A stretch of DNA of 35,063 bases, from positions 1 to 35,063 of the forward strand of contig JAUJPG010000045.1 of NCBI GenBank assembly GCA_030447245.1, read 5' to 3'. Below the pieces are notes generated by a model. That model had not been told where the DNA came from. It did no database searches and saw only the letters and a program-made list of their open reading frames with translations. Origin of the DNA: Chloroflexota bacterium (GTDB taxonomy: Bacteria; Chloroflexota; UBA6077; JACCZL01). The stretch's first letter is position 1; every line of letters begins with the position of its first letter. Positions 16,220 to 24,565 of this stretch are shown here, piece after piece. The position numbers and the translations under genes were made by a program.

Positions 16220-17620
16220 ATGACGGCATCTACGACGCGGCGTCGCTTTCTACGATTGCTTGGTCTCGGGTCAGGCGGTGCGCTGCTCGCAGCCTGCGCG
16301 CAGCCGGCGCCGGCTGCTCCAACGGCCGCACCCAAGACCGAGGCCAAGCCAGCCGCGCAGCCGACGGCCGCGGCAGCGCAGCCCGCGGCGGCCGCTGCGA
16401 CGCCAGCCGAAGCGGCCAAGGCTCCTGCCCAGGCGGCCAAGGTGCCGGCTGGGCCCGTCAAGATCGGCGTCCTCGCGGCGCGGGCGGGTGTGACCGCGGC
16501 GGTCGGCCAGGCCGGCCAGCGGGCGACCGAATGGTGGGCCGAGCGAGTCAACAAGGAGGGCGGCATCCTCGGCCGCCAGGTGCAGCTCGTGATCGAAGAG
16601 GAGTCGAACCCGAAGGACACCGTCGATCGCTACCGCAAGCTCGTCCTGCAAGACCAGGTCGACGTCGTCGTAGGCGGGATCTCGACCGGCGTCACGCTGG
16701 CGGTCGGGCCAGTCGCCGAAGAGATGGGGACGCCGCTGCTGATGTGGGACGGGACGACCCAGAACGGCATCGAGGAGACGATCGAAGACCCGAAGTGGAT
16801 CTTCCGCAGCGCCGACAACGAGGTCGAGGCGATCGGCGCGGCACTGCTCACCCCCAAGTACTTCCCGAACGTCAAGACGGTCGCCGGGATCGGCAACGAC
16901 TACTCCTACGGGCGCGACCTCTGGGCGACCTACCAGGCGATCCTCAAGCGCTCGATGCCGGCGGTCGAGTTCGTCCTCGAGCTGTTCCCGAAGCTCGGCG
17001 ACACCGATTTCACCTCGCAGATTGCCGCGATCCGCCAGGCCGGGCCGGACTTGATGATGTGCTCGTTCTGGTCGGGCGACGCGCCGATCATCATGAAGCA
17101 AGCGGCGGCGGTCAACCTGTTCGACGGGATGAAGGGCGTCTTCACCACGGCCGGCGGCGTTCACGACGCGCTGAAGAAGGAGTTCACCCCAGAAGGGCTG
17201 CTGCTCGGCTACAACAGCATGTACTTCGACGACCCGAAGGCCAGCCCGCTGCTCAAGCAGTTCGTGGCTGACTACCGGTCGAAGTACAACGAGTACCCGG
17301 CCTACGAGTGCGACCACGCCTTCTTCTGCGCCGAGGCGTACAAGGCCGGCGTCGAGAAGGCGTCCAGGGCCGCCAACGAGTGGCCCTCGAAGGAGCAGGT
17401 GGTCAAGGGCATCGAGGGGATCGAGGTGGAGTCGCTGTCCGGGCGGCGGATGATGCGCGAAGACCACGTCATGATGGGCACCTGGTTCCAGGGCCTGACC
17501 ACGCACAAGAACGCGTACGACTTCGTCACGATCGACCCGGTCGAGTCGCTGCCGACGACCAGGATCCAGAAGCCGGCCGGCGCCAAGCTCATGGACTGGA
17601 TCGGCACGATGCCGCTGTAG
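16220..17620 (+). CDS. Branched-chain amino acid-type ABC transporter substrate-binding lipoprotein
   Basis: The 466-residue protein is read from ATG 16220, which lies 8 bases after AAGGAG; in-frame GTG 16211 and TTG 16214 are too close to that site. The N-terminus TTRRRFLRLLGLGSGG ends in the lipobox LLAAC (Cys26), so it looks like a Tat-dependent lipoprotein. A Pro/Ala/Lys-rich tether (~27-75) precedes the periplasmic-binding fold, which begins PVKIGVLAARAGV. The phrase NKEGGILGRQVQLVIEEE is typical of the LivJ-like (Peripla_BP_6) family. It delivers substrate to the permeases encoded next. Family members bind branched-chain amino acids, amides, urea or aromatic acids, so the ligand is not certain. 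Confidence 0.9.
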   Translation: MTASTTRRRFLRLLGLGSGGALLAACAQPAPAAPTAAPKTEAKPAAQPTAAAAQPAAAAATPAEAAKAPAQAAKVPAGPVKIGVLAARAGVTAAVGQAGQRATEWWAERVNKEGGILGRQVQLVIEEESNPKDTVDRYRKLVLQDQVDVVVGGISTGVTLAVGPVAEEMGTPLLMWDGTTQNGIEETIEDPKWIFRSADNEVEAIGAALLTPKYFPNVKTVAGIGNDYSYGRDLWATYQAILKRSMPAVEFVLELFPKLGDTDFTSQIAAIRQAGPDLMMCSFWSGDAPIIMKQAAAVNLFDGMKGVFTTAGGVHDALKKEFTPEGLLLGYNSMYFDDPKASPLLKQFVADYRSKYNEYPAYECDHAFFCAEAYKAGVEKASRAANEWPSKEQVVKGIEGIEVESLSGRRMMREDHVMMGTWFQGLTTHKNAYDFVTIDPVESLPTTRIQKPAGAKLMDWIGTMPL

Positions 17621-18502
17621 TTGTCCAACGTCGTCGACGTCCTGCTGAGCGGGGTCTTCGCGGCCTCGATCCTGTTTCTGGTGGCGGCCGGACTCCAGGT
17701 GGTGTTCGGGGTCCTGAAGATCTTCAACCTCGCCTGCGGGAGCTTTTACGCGCTCGGGGCGTATGTTGGCGTATCCGCTGTGAACTGGTCACTCGCGGCC
17801 GGGCTGCCGCGGCCGCTGTTCGTCCTGGCGCTCGTCGGCGGTGGGCTAGCGCTCGCGTTCGTCGGGCCGATCGTCGAGCGGCTGCTGCGGACCGTCTACG
17901 ACCGCGACGAAGCGTTCCAGCTCCTGCTGACGTTCGCGGTGGTCTTGATGCTCGAGGACGTCACCCAGCTCGTCTGGGGAACTGCGCCCTACTCGACTGG
18001 CGCGCTGTACCTCAGCTACGGCCAGGCTCTGATCCTCGGCAGCACCGTGCCGGTCTACAACCTGCTCGTGATCGGCGCGAGCGTGCTCATCGCGGTCGGA
18101 CTCGGGCTGGTCCTGACTCGGACGCGCTGGGGGCGGATCGTCCGCGCGACGGCCGACAACCGCGAGATGGCCGAGGCGCTCGGCGTGAACATGCGGCGGG
18201 TGTACGTGCAGGTGTTCACACTCGGGACCGTGCTCGGGACGCTCGGCGGCGCACTCGTTATCCCGTCGACCACGGCGATCAGTGAGATGGGGATCGAGCT
18301 GATCGTCCAGGCGTTCGCCGTGGTGGTGATCGGCGGCCTGGGCAGCATGCGCGGCGCGCTCGTCGGCGCGCTGATTGTCGGCGTTCTGCGGGCGGTCGCG
18401 ATCGCGACGCGGCCCGAGGTCGAGATGCTGCTGATCTACTTGATCGTGATCGGCGTCCTGGTGGTGCGGCCGCGCGGGCTGTTCGGCGGGGCGGCCGCCT
18501 GA
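17621..18502 (+). CDS. livH: LivH-type ABC transporter permease
   Basis: The 293-residue, strongly hydrophobic protein has about eight membrane spans. The start is taken as TTG 17621, immediately after the binding-protein TAG, because the sequence already begins with the family's first helix (VVDVLLSGVFAASILFLVAAG). No ribosome-binding site is visible, suggesting coupling to upstream translation. GVLKIFNLACG matches the conserved N-terminal NxAxG segment, and the cytoplasmic loop RTRWGRIVRATADNREMAEA is the coupling region that docks on the ATPase. It forms the inner-membrane channel with LivM. Confidence 0.9.
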   Translation: MSNVVDVLLSGVFAASILFLVAAGLQVVFGVLKIFNLACGSFYALGAYVGVSAVNWSLAAGLPRPLFVLALVGGGLALAFVGPIVERLLRTVYDRDEAFQLLLTFAVVLMLEDVTQLVWGTAPYSTGALYLSYGQALILGSTVPVYNLLVIGASVLIAVGLGLVLTRTRWGRIVRATADNREMAEALGVNMRRVYVQVFTLGTVLGTLGGALVIPSTTAISEMGIELIVQAFAVVVIGGLGSMRGALVGALIVGVLRAVAIATRPEVEMLLIYLIVIGVLVVRPRGLFGGAAA

Positions 18503-19548
18503 TGGCCGGGCCGGCGGTCGCCCAGACATCCCCGCGGGCGGGCGCGCGCGCGTTCGCACCAGGAGCCTGGGTGCTGGCGCTGGCGGTGCTGGCAGTGCTC
18601 GTTGCGCCGCTCGTCGTGTCGCCCTACTACCTGACCAAGATGCTGCCGTTTTTCGCCTACGGCGTGGTGCTGCTCGGGCTGAACCTGCTCGTCGGGTACA
18701 CCGGGCTGCTCTCGTTCGGCCACGCGCTGTTCCTCGGGGTGGGCGCCTACACCGTGTCGGTCGCGACGACCAGGCTGGAGATTCGCTCGTTCGAGGTGAT
18801 CCTCCTGCTGGCGGCGCTGACGGCCGCGATCGTGGCCGCGCCGATCGGGGCGCTGTGCGTGCGCTACGTGAAAATCTACTTTGGGATGCTGACTCTGGCG
18901 TTCGGGATGCTGTTCTACTCGTTTCTGATCAAGTTCTACGCGGTGACCGGCGGCGATCAGGGGCTGCGTGTCGCCCAACACTCTCTGCTGGGGCTGTTCG
19001 AGGCGCGATCGGGCGAACGCGTCCGCTTCCTGACCGGACAGTTCTATTACTACGCCGCGGCAGTGTTGGCGATCCTGGCGCTGGTGATGTGGCGGATCGT
19101 CCGCTCGCCGTTCGGGCTGTGCCTGCGCTCGATCCGCGACAATCCCGAGAAAGCAGAGTACCTGGGCGTCAGCGTCCGGCGGCACCGGTGGTACGCGTTC
19201 ATGCTCTCGGCGGTCTACGCTGGGATCGGCGGGGCGCTGCTCGGACCGGTGACGGGCCAGGTTGACCCGACTCTGGTGTACTGGACCCACTCCGGCAACC
19301 TGGTCTTCATGGTCCTGCTCGGCGGCTTCACCAGCTTCTTCGGTCCGCTGCTCGGGGCCTTTGTGTTCATCTTCTTGCAAGACCAGATCATGTCGGTCGT
19401 GCCGTACTGGCGGCTGGTGTTCGGGGCGATCCTCGCGGCGATCGTCATCTTCGCCCCGACCGGCCTGATGGGCCTGCTGTCACAGCGCCCGACGCTCCCC
19501 CGCTGGGCGGTGCTCAGGCAGGCGCCAGGCCCGGAGCATGCGAACTGA
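18502..19548 (+). CDS. livM: LivM-type ABC transporter permease
   Basis: The 348-residue membrane protein overlaps the livH stop by one base (TGATG). A Pro/Ala/Gly-rich N-terminal extension of ~25 residues precedes about nine membrane helices. NLLVGYTGLLSFGHALFLGVGAY is split across two helices and is the hallmark of the family; RSIRDNPEKAEYLGV is the ATPase-coupling loop. It pairs with LivH to form the transmembrane pathway. The start of livG overlaps its stop by one base, so the four transporter genes are probably translated as a unit. Confidence 0.9.
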   Translation: MAGPAVAQTSPRAGARAFAPGAWVLALAVLAVLVAPLVVSPYYLTKMLPFFAYGVVLLGLNLLVGYTGLLSFGHALFLGVGAYTVSVATTRLEIRSFEVILLLAALTAAIVAAPIGALCVRYVKIYFGMLTLAFGMLFYSFLIKFYAVTGGDQGLRVAQHSLLGLFEARSGERVRFLTGQFYYYAAAVLAILALVMWRIVRSPFGLCLRSIRDNPEKAEYLGVSVRRHRWYAFMLSAVYAGIGGALLGPVTGQVDPTLVYWTHSGNLVFMVLLGGFTSFFGPLLGAFVFIFLQDQIMSVVPYWRLVFGAILAAIVIFAPTGLMGLLSQRPTLPRWAVLRQAPGPEHAN

Positions 19549-20297
19549 TGCTGCGGGTCGAGGGAGTTCGCAAGCTGTACGGCGACTTCTGCGCCCTCGA
19601 GGAGGTCAGCCTGGAGATTCAGGCCGGCGAGTTCGTGTCGATCATTGGCCCGAATGGCGCCGGCAAGACGACGCTGATCAATGTCGTCACGGGCCTGCTG
19701 AAGCCGACGAGCGGGACGGTCCACTTCAAGGACCGTGACATCCGCGGGATCGGGCCGGTCCGACTCGCCAAGCTGGGTATGGCGCGCAGCTTCCAGCTCG
19801 TCACGATCTTTCCGGAGCTGTCGGTGCTCGAAGCGATCCAGGTGGCGATCGTCTCGCGGCTCGGGCGTGGAACGCGACTGTTCCACGCGTTGGCCGCCGA
19901 CCGCGAAGTTCGGGACCAGGCGCTCGAGGTGGCCGAGCTGTTCGGGCTCCAGGACAAGCGTGACGCGCGGGCCAGGCAGCTCCCCCAGGGAGACAAGAAA
20001 CTGCTCGACGTCGCCTCGGCATTCGCACTCCGCCCGGAGTGCATCCTCTTGGACGAGCCGACCAGCGGGGTCAGTACCGCCGAGAAGAACACGATCATGC
20101 AGATCGTCGTCCAGGCGTCAAAGCGGATGGGGATCCGCTCGATCATCCAGGTCGAACACGACATGGACATCGTCTTCGGATACTCGGACCGGATCGTCGC
20201 CCTCCACCAGGGCAAGGTCCTGGCCGACGCGAGCCCGGCCGAGATTCAGGCCGACGAACAGGTGATGAGCATGGTGGTTGGGCGACCCACGCACTGA
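19548..20297 (+). CDS. livG: LivG-type ABC transporter ATPase
   Basis: The 249-residue ATPase has Walker A GPNGAGKTT (residues 34-42), Walker B ILLDE (166-170) and the H-loop VEHDMD. The signature motif is unusual: where most ABC proteins have LSGGQ, it reads LPQGDKK (145-151). Similar variants occur in this subfamily, but this copy lacks the double glycine. It hydrolyses ATP to drive import through LivH/LivM. The ATG overlaps the livM stop. Confidence 0.9.
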   Translation: MLRVEGVRKLYGDFCALEEVSLEIQAGEFVSIIGPNGAGKTTLINVVTGLLKPTSGTVHFKDRDIRGIGPVRLAKLGMARSFQLVTIFPELSVLEAIQVAIVSRLGRGTRLFHALAADREVRDQALEVAELFGLQDKRDARARQLPQGDKKLLDVASAFALRPECILLDEPTSGVSTAEKNTIMQIVVQASKRMGIRSIIQVEHDMDIVFGYSDRIVALHQGKVLADASPAEIQADEQVMSMVVGRPTH

Positions 20298-20316
20298 TGG
20301 CAGCCGCGGTGGCCGG

Positions 20317-21018
20317 ATGCTGACGCTCCGGGACGTCGACGTCTCGATCCAGGCGAGCGAGATCCTGCGTCGGGTCTCGTTGGAGGTCGGCGAGCGTGAG
20401 GTGGTCTGCCTGGTTGGACGCAACGGCGCCGGCAAGACGACGACCCTCCGTGCGATCATGGGCTACCTGCGTCTCCGAGCCGGTACGATCGAGTTCCTGG
20501 GCCGCAACCTGGCCGGACTGCCGACGCACCAGATCGCTAACCTGGGCATCGGGTACGCTCCGGAGGGGAGCGCGATCTTTCCAGACTTGACCGTTGGGGA
20601 GAACGTCGAGATCTCGACCTGGACTCGCCCGGGCGGCCGGCCGGCCCCCGAGCGGGTTGACCTGGCCTATGCCACCTTCCCGGTCCTCCGCACCTACGCC
20701 AGGCGGAAGGGGACCCAGATGAGCGGCGGTGAGCGCAAGATGCTGTCGATCGCCCGGGCACTCGCGCTCGACCCGCGGATGCTCCTGCTCGACGAGCCGT
20801 TCGAGGGGCTGTCGCCGGCGATCATTCCGGCCGTCAGCCGCGGGATCGCCACGATCACCGAGGCCGGCCACGCGATCCTGATGGCCGAGTCGAACATCCA
20901 CCATGTCCCAGAGATCGCGACGCGGCTCTACGTCATCGAGCGCGGCGAGATCATCTTCGCCGGCCGGCCGGCCGATGTTCGCCGCGACCCGGCCGTCCTG
21001 CGAATCATCGGCGGGTGA
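20317..21018 (+). CDS. livF: LivF-type ABC transporter ATPase
   Basis: The 233-residue ATPase is read from ATG 20317 (MLTLRDVDVS), 19 bases after the livG stop. The frame is open from TTG 20278 inside livG, but that extension has no family resemblance. Walker A is GRNGAGKTT (34-42), the signature MSGGER (135-140) is canonical, and Walker B is LLLDE with the LivF-typical PFEGLSP. It is the second nucleotide-binding subunit and forms a heterodimer with LivG. A stem-loop element follows the gene and separates it from the acyl-CoA ligase. Confidence 0.92.
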   Translation: MLTLRDVDVSIQASEILRRVSLEVGEREVVCLVGRNGAGKTTTLRAIMGYLRLRAGTIEFLGRNLAGLPTHQIANLGIGYAPEGSAIFPDLTVGENVEISTWTRPGGRPAPERVDLAYATFPVLRTYARRKGTQMSGGERKMLSIARALALDPRMLLLDEPFEGLSPAIIPAVSRGIATITEAGHAILMAESNIHHVPEIATRLYVIERGEIIFAGRPADVRRDPAVLRIIGG

Positions 21019-21059
21019 GATGCGGACCCGGGCGCACGCGGAGGCGACAGCACTCGGTC

Positions 21060-21137
21060 TGTCATCCTGAGCGGAGCGAAGGATCTCATGGTCCGGTGCA
21101 CGTCAGCATGAGAGCCTTCGCTCCGCTCAGGATGACA
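21060..21137. repeat. Inverted repeat with 30-bp arms (dispersed repeat or terminator)
   Basis: Arms at 21060-21089 and 21108-21137 are reverse complements at 29 of 30 positions around an 18-base loop. The outer part begins TGTCATCCTGAGCGGAGCGA. Elements of this TCATCCTGAGCGGAGCGAAGG type occur as dispersed intergenic repeats in many high-GC bacteria. Between livF and the ligase it could end transcription in either direction or stabilise the liv message. Confidence 0.85.
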
Positions 21138-21177
21138 AGATTCTTCTCCTTTTCAGGACAGTGCACGAGGGGTGAGG

Positions 21178-22863
21178 ATGCTGCAATACGTCGACTACGC
21201 CAACATCACGATGGGCGACCTGCTGGACGCCGTCGCGGCAGCCTACCCGGAGCACGACGCGGTGGTCATGACCGACCGTCCCTGTCGGATTGGCTACCGC
21301 GAGCTGAAGGAGACCGCCGACCTGGTTGCCAAGGGGTTGATCAAGCTCGGCGTGCAGCCGGGCGACCACGTCGCGATCTGGGCCACCAATGTGCCCGAGT
21401 TCGTCGTCCTCCAGTTTGCGATTCCGAAGCTGGCGGCGGTCTGGGTGACGGTCAACATTCGGTCGCTGGCCCACGACGTTGACTACCTGCTGCGGCAATC
21501 CGACTCGACCACGCTGTTCATGGTCCAGGGATTCCGCGAGATCGACTATGCCTCGCTCCTCGACGGGCTGGCGCCGGAGCTGCCGTCGTCCGAGCCGGGC
21601 GCACTCCGCAGCGCACGGTTCCCGCGTTTGCGCAATGTGGTCCACGTCAATCGCTGGCCCCATGACGACCGCCTGCCGGGTCGGTTCACGTTCCAGGACA
21701 TCGTCGAGCTCGGACGGACGGTGCCCGACGAGGTGCTCCGCGAGCGTCAGGCGCGCGCTGAGCCCGACGACGTGGCGAGCATCCAGTACACGTCCGGGAC
21801 GACCGGCTCGCCGAAGGGGGTCATGTTGACCCACCGCAACATGGTGCTGAACGCCCACCACACCGCCGAGGCACAGAAGATCGGCGACCGCGATCGCTTC
21901 GTGGTGATGGGCCCGCTGTTTCACTGCGCGCCGAACGTCCTGGGGACGCTCTGCGCGGTCACGCGTGGGGCGGCCATGGTGCTGGTGGAGACGTTCGACA
22001 CCACCCGTGTGCTGGAGAGCATCGATCGCGAGCGGGTCACCGTGATCAACGGCGCGCCGACGATGTTCGTCCAGCTCCTCCAGCACCCCGAGCTCGACCG
22101 CTTCGACGTCTCGTCGCTGCGGACCGGCTTCATGGCCTCGGCGCCGTGCCCGGTCGAGCTCGTCAGGCAGGTGATCGAGCGGCTGGACGTGCCCGAGTTT
22201 ACGATCTGCTACGGGCTGACCGAGACCTCTCCGCTCATCACCCACACCTACACAGATGCGCCCTTCGACAAGCGCGTCGGCACGGTCGGCCGCGCCTTCC
22301 CGGGTGTCGAGGTCCGGATCGTCGACCCCGAAACCCTGCGCGACGTGCCGACCGGTCGGCCGGGCGAGCTATGGGCGCGTGGCTACGTGGTCATGAAAGG
22401 CTACTACAAGAACCCGGAAGCGACCGCGAAGACCATTGTCGAGGACGGCTGGTGCCGGACCGGCGACCTGGCCAGCATCGACGACGAGGGCTACGTCAAC
22501 ATCCGCGGGCGCCTCAAGGACGTGATCATCCGCGGTGGTGAGAACGTCTCGCCGGTCGAGGTCGAGAACGTCCTGTACGAGCACCCGAAGGTCAAGGAGT
22601 GCGCCGTCATCGGCATCCCGGACCAGCGCTGGGGCGAGGAGGTCATGGCCTACGTCCAGCTCAAGGAAGGCGAGACGGCAGCCGAGGACGAGCTCAAGCA
22701 CTTCGTCGAGGACAAGCTGGCCTACTACAAGCGCCCAAAGGTGTTCCGCTTCATCGAGACGTTCCCGGCCGTCCCGAGCGGCAAGATCCAGAAATTCCGC
22801 CTGCGCGAGATGGCCGTCGAGGAGCTCGGGCTCCAGGACGCGGCCACGGTGGAGACCGCCTGA
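21178..22863 (+). CDS. AMP-dependent acyl-CoA synthetase (fatty/aryl acid-CoA ligase)
   Basis: The 561-residue protein is read from ATG 21178 behind GAGGGGTGAGG; GTG 21172 is an alternative. It has all the adenylate-forming motifs: the P-loop YTSGTTGSPKG (204-214), CYGLTETSP (344-352), RTGD (427-430), the hinge GRLKDVI (444-450), GGENVSP (453-459) and PSGKIQKF with the adenylation Lys536. It converts a carboxylic acid, ATP and CoA to acyl-CoA, AMP and pyrophosphate. The sequence style is that of medium/long-chain fatty-acid or aromatic-acid CoA ligases. Following the liv importer, it may activate the imported acid, though the inverted repeat between them means co-transcription is unproven. 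Confidence 0.92.
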   Translation: MLQYVDYANITMGDLLDAVAAAYPEHDAVVMTDRPCRIGYRELKETADLVAKGLIKLGVQPGDHVAIWATNVPEFVVLQFAIPKLAAVWVTVNIRSLAHDVDYLLRQSDSTTLFMVQGFREIDYASLLDGLAPELPSSEPGALRSARFPRLRNVVHVNRWPHDDRLPGRFTFQDIVELGRTVPDEVLRERQARAEPDDVASIQYTSGTTGSPKGVMLTHRNMVLNAHHTAEAQKIGDRDRFVVMGPLFHCAPNVLGTLCAVTRGAAMVLVETFDTTRVLESIDRERVTVINGAPTMFVQLLQHPELDRFDVSSLRTGFMASAPCPVELVRQVIERLDVPEFTICYGLTETSPLITHTYTDAPFDKRVGTVGRAFPGVEVRIVDPETLRDVPTGRPGELWARGYVVMKGYYKNPEATAKTIVEDGWCRTGDLASIDDEGYVNIRGRLKDVIIRGGENVSPVEVENVLYEHPKVKECAVIGIPDQRWGEEVMAYVQLKEGETAAEDELKHFVEDKLAYYKRPKVFRFIETFPAVPSGKIQKFRLREMAVEELGLQDAATVETA

Positions 22864-22969
22864 CCGTCGGGCATGGCGCGCACGGGCACTAGCTGGCTCC
22901 GAGGGTCGTGCGATATCCTGTTGTACGTAGGCGCTCCGGTGCCCCGATGCTGGTGGGCGCCCCCATCTG

Positions 22970-23042
22970 GCCGACGTAGCTCAACTGGCAGAGCAACGGT
23001 TTTGTAAACCGTAGGTTGCGGGTTCGATTCCTGTCGTCGGCT
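22970..23042 (+). tRNA. tRNA-Thr (anticodon TGT)
   Basis: The 73-base sequence folds into a complete cloverleaf: acceptor GCCGACG/CGTCGGC, D stem GCTC/GAGC, anticodon stem ACGGT/ACCGT around loop TTTGTAA (anticodon TGT), and T stem GCGGG/CCTGT (two wobble pairs) around TTCGATT. The discriminator base is T and CCA is not encoded. A TATCCT at 22914-22919 could be its -10 box. It is the probable insertion site of the element whose integrase lies 110 bp downstream. Confidence 0.93.
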
Positions 23043-23062
23043 CGGCTCTGACCAGATAGGAC

Positions 23063-23129
23063 ATGGTCCTTCAGACGGGCATCTAGAGGACCATTCCGCG
23101 CGTTTGGCAGCCACACTGGCAGCCAAACG
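23063..23129. repeat. Two inverted repeats between tRNA-Thr and the integrase
   Basis: The first is ATGGTCCT (23063-23070) with AGGACCAT (23087-23094). The second is CGTTTGGC (23101-23108) with GCCAAACG (23122-23129), which also contains the direct repeat TGGCAGCCA twice. Placed between a tRNA 3' end and a convergent integrase, they may be transcription terminators or recombinase/accessory-protein binding sites beside the attachment core. No flanking copy of the tRNA 3' end was seen further right in the window. Confidence 0.5.
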
Positions 23130-23151
23130 GCGCACCGAGCAGTCGAGCTTG

Positions 23152-24315
23152 CTACTTGCGCGCAGCGAGCAGGCTGCCCAGCCACCTTGCTGCGTCCCGC
23201 TTCTTCCTGGCCGAGAGGTGGCCGTAGATGTTGGCCGTCGTGGCGATGTTCGCGTGTCCTAGCTGCTCTTGGACGACCTTGAGGTTTTCGTCGAGGTCGA
23301 TCATCAGCGAGGCCACCGTGTGTCTAAGATCGTGGAACCTCACCAACCGAGGTAGGCCGCCGCGGTCGAGCAGTGGCAGGTAGGACCGTCGCTTGAAGTT
23401 ACCTACCTCGGTCGGTCGGCCGACCGCGTTGCAGAAGATGAGCCCACAGTCCTCCCACGCCGCATCGGCCTTCCGACGCTCGAATGTTTGACGCTCGCGA
23501 TGTCGTAGCAGGGCTGCCACGGCCTCTGGCGGAAGCGTGAGGCCACGCCGACTCTGCGTGCTCTTGGGCTCGTCCTCAATGAAGCCTTGGCCCGCGATGC
23601 GTCGGATCGTCCGACGTACTTGGGTGTGCCAGTGCCCATGTTCACGTCCTGCCACCTCAATCCCAGGAGTTCACCCTGCCGCATTCCAGTTGTGAGCGCC
23701 AGGACATACAGCGCCTCAAACGGATCTCCCGCGGCCGCCGCGAGCAGTCGCCGAGCCTGGTCAGCGTCAAGTGGACGGATCTCCTTGCGCGACACCCGTG
23801 GTGGGTCAACGAGGTCGCATACGTTTCGCGCCACCAGGTTCCAGCGAACGGCCTGGACCAGCGCGCGGTGTAGAACCCGGTGAATGTGCACCACTGTCTG
23901 AGCCGACAGGTTCTCCTTGAGCTTCTGGCTGTAGAGTGCCTGGACGTCCTGCGGTGAGAGCTTCGCCAGTGGGCGATGGCCGATCGCGGGATGGCGTGGA
24001 GCACTAGAGTTCACGGTAGCGGACGTGGGTGCTTAGTTTGACCTTCGGCTTCGCCACGTCGCTGAGCCACCGTTCAAGGTATGTCCCGACCGTCTGGCGC
24101 TCGGGCGGCAGCGGGATGCCGTGAACGTTCGCCTGCTGGGCCAGGGCCAGCTTCTGGAGCACCTCACGCTTTGTCTTGCCGGACAGGTACTTCCGTTTCC
24201 GCTTACCGTTCTCCCAGCCTAGGTCAACGACGGCGCGCCATCGGCCATCCTGCTCGTAGATCGCTCCCTCGCCGTGTCCTCGCTTGCTGTTGGCTCGCTT
24301 GATATTCACGCTCAT
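23152..24315 (-). pseudogene. Tyrosine-type integrase with three frameshifts
   Basis: Read together, three overlapping frames give one ~388-residue phage-type tyrosine recombinase. The N-terminal arm-binding domain (GHGEGAIYEQDGRWRA) starts at ATG 24315. The core-binding SAM-like domain follows, then the catalytic domain with TGMRQGELLGLRW (first Arg), HDLRHTVASL (His, Arg) and LGHANIATTANIYGH (His, Tyr). The frame breaks near 24005, near 23987 and at ~23622-23624. In each case, lengthening a short C run (coding strand) by one base restores continuity, and the outer frames agree. The breaks may be real decay or consensus errors. The gene points towards the tRNA-Thr, as in tRNA-inserted islands, and its ATG overlaps the stop of the upstream zinc-finger gene. 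Confidence 0.82.
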
Positions 24316-24551
24316 CCTTGTTGACCCTCCCTGGCGGCGGACGCTGCCTGCTGCTGCTCCTTGTTCCGCCAATACCGCTCGCGCCGCTCGGCTCGTCGCT
24401 GCTCGGCATGCTGCCCGTAGTCCCAGCGGTTCTGGCAGGTGCGCGAACAGAAGCGAGCACGGCCCCAGCCCTCGAAGATTGTCCCGCAGACGGCGCACGT
24501 CCGCTCCGTCAGCTGCAGCCGCCGCTCGACCGTGATGACCCGGACACCCAT
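24312..24551 (-). CDS. Small zinc-finger protein encoded upstream of the integrase
   Basis: The 79-residue protein starts at ATG 24551 behind GAGGAG. Residues ~18-45 form a compact four-cysteine cluster, CAVCGTIF, then FCSRTCQNRW. A highly basic helix rich in Arg and Glu follows (residues ~48-70), and the tail is Gln/Ala-rich. The stop TGA overlaps the integrase ATG in an ATGA arrangement, implying translational coupling. Small CxxC proteins of this kind are common in mobile elements, where they may bind DNA as regulators or recombination directionality factors. That role is inferred from position and basic character only. Confidence 0.72.
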   Translation of the reverse strand: MGVRVITVERRLQLTERTCAVCGTIFEGWGRARFCSRTCQNRWDYGQHAEQRRAERRERYWRNKEQQQAASAAREGQQG

Positions 24552-24565
24552 CGTGATCGCTCCTC

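Noticed and set aside
16271..17506. 411-codon minus-strand frame opposite the binding-protein gene
   Set aside because: Antisense shadow: the plus strand has a signal peptide and family-typical fold.
22725..23135. Minus-strand frame across the intact tRNA-Thr
   Set aside because: Same artefact as above; it reads through the tRNA and the ligase end.
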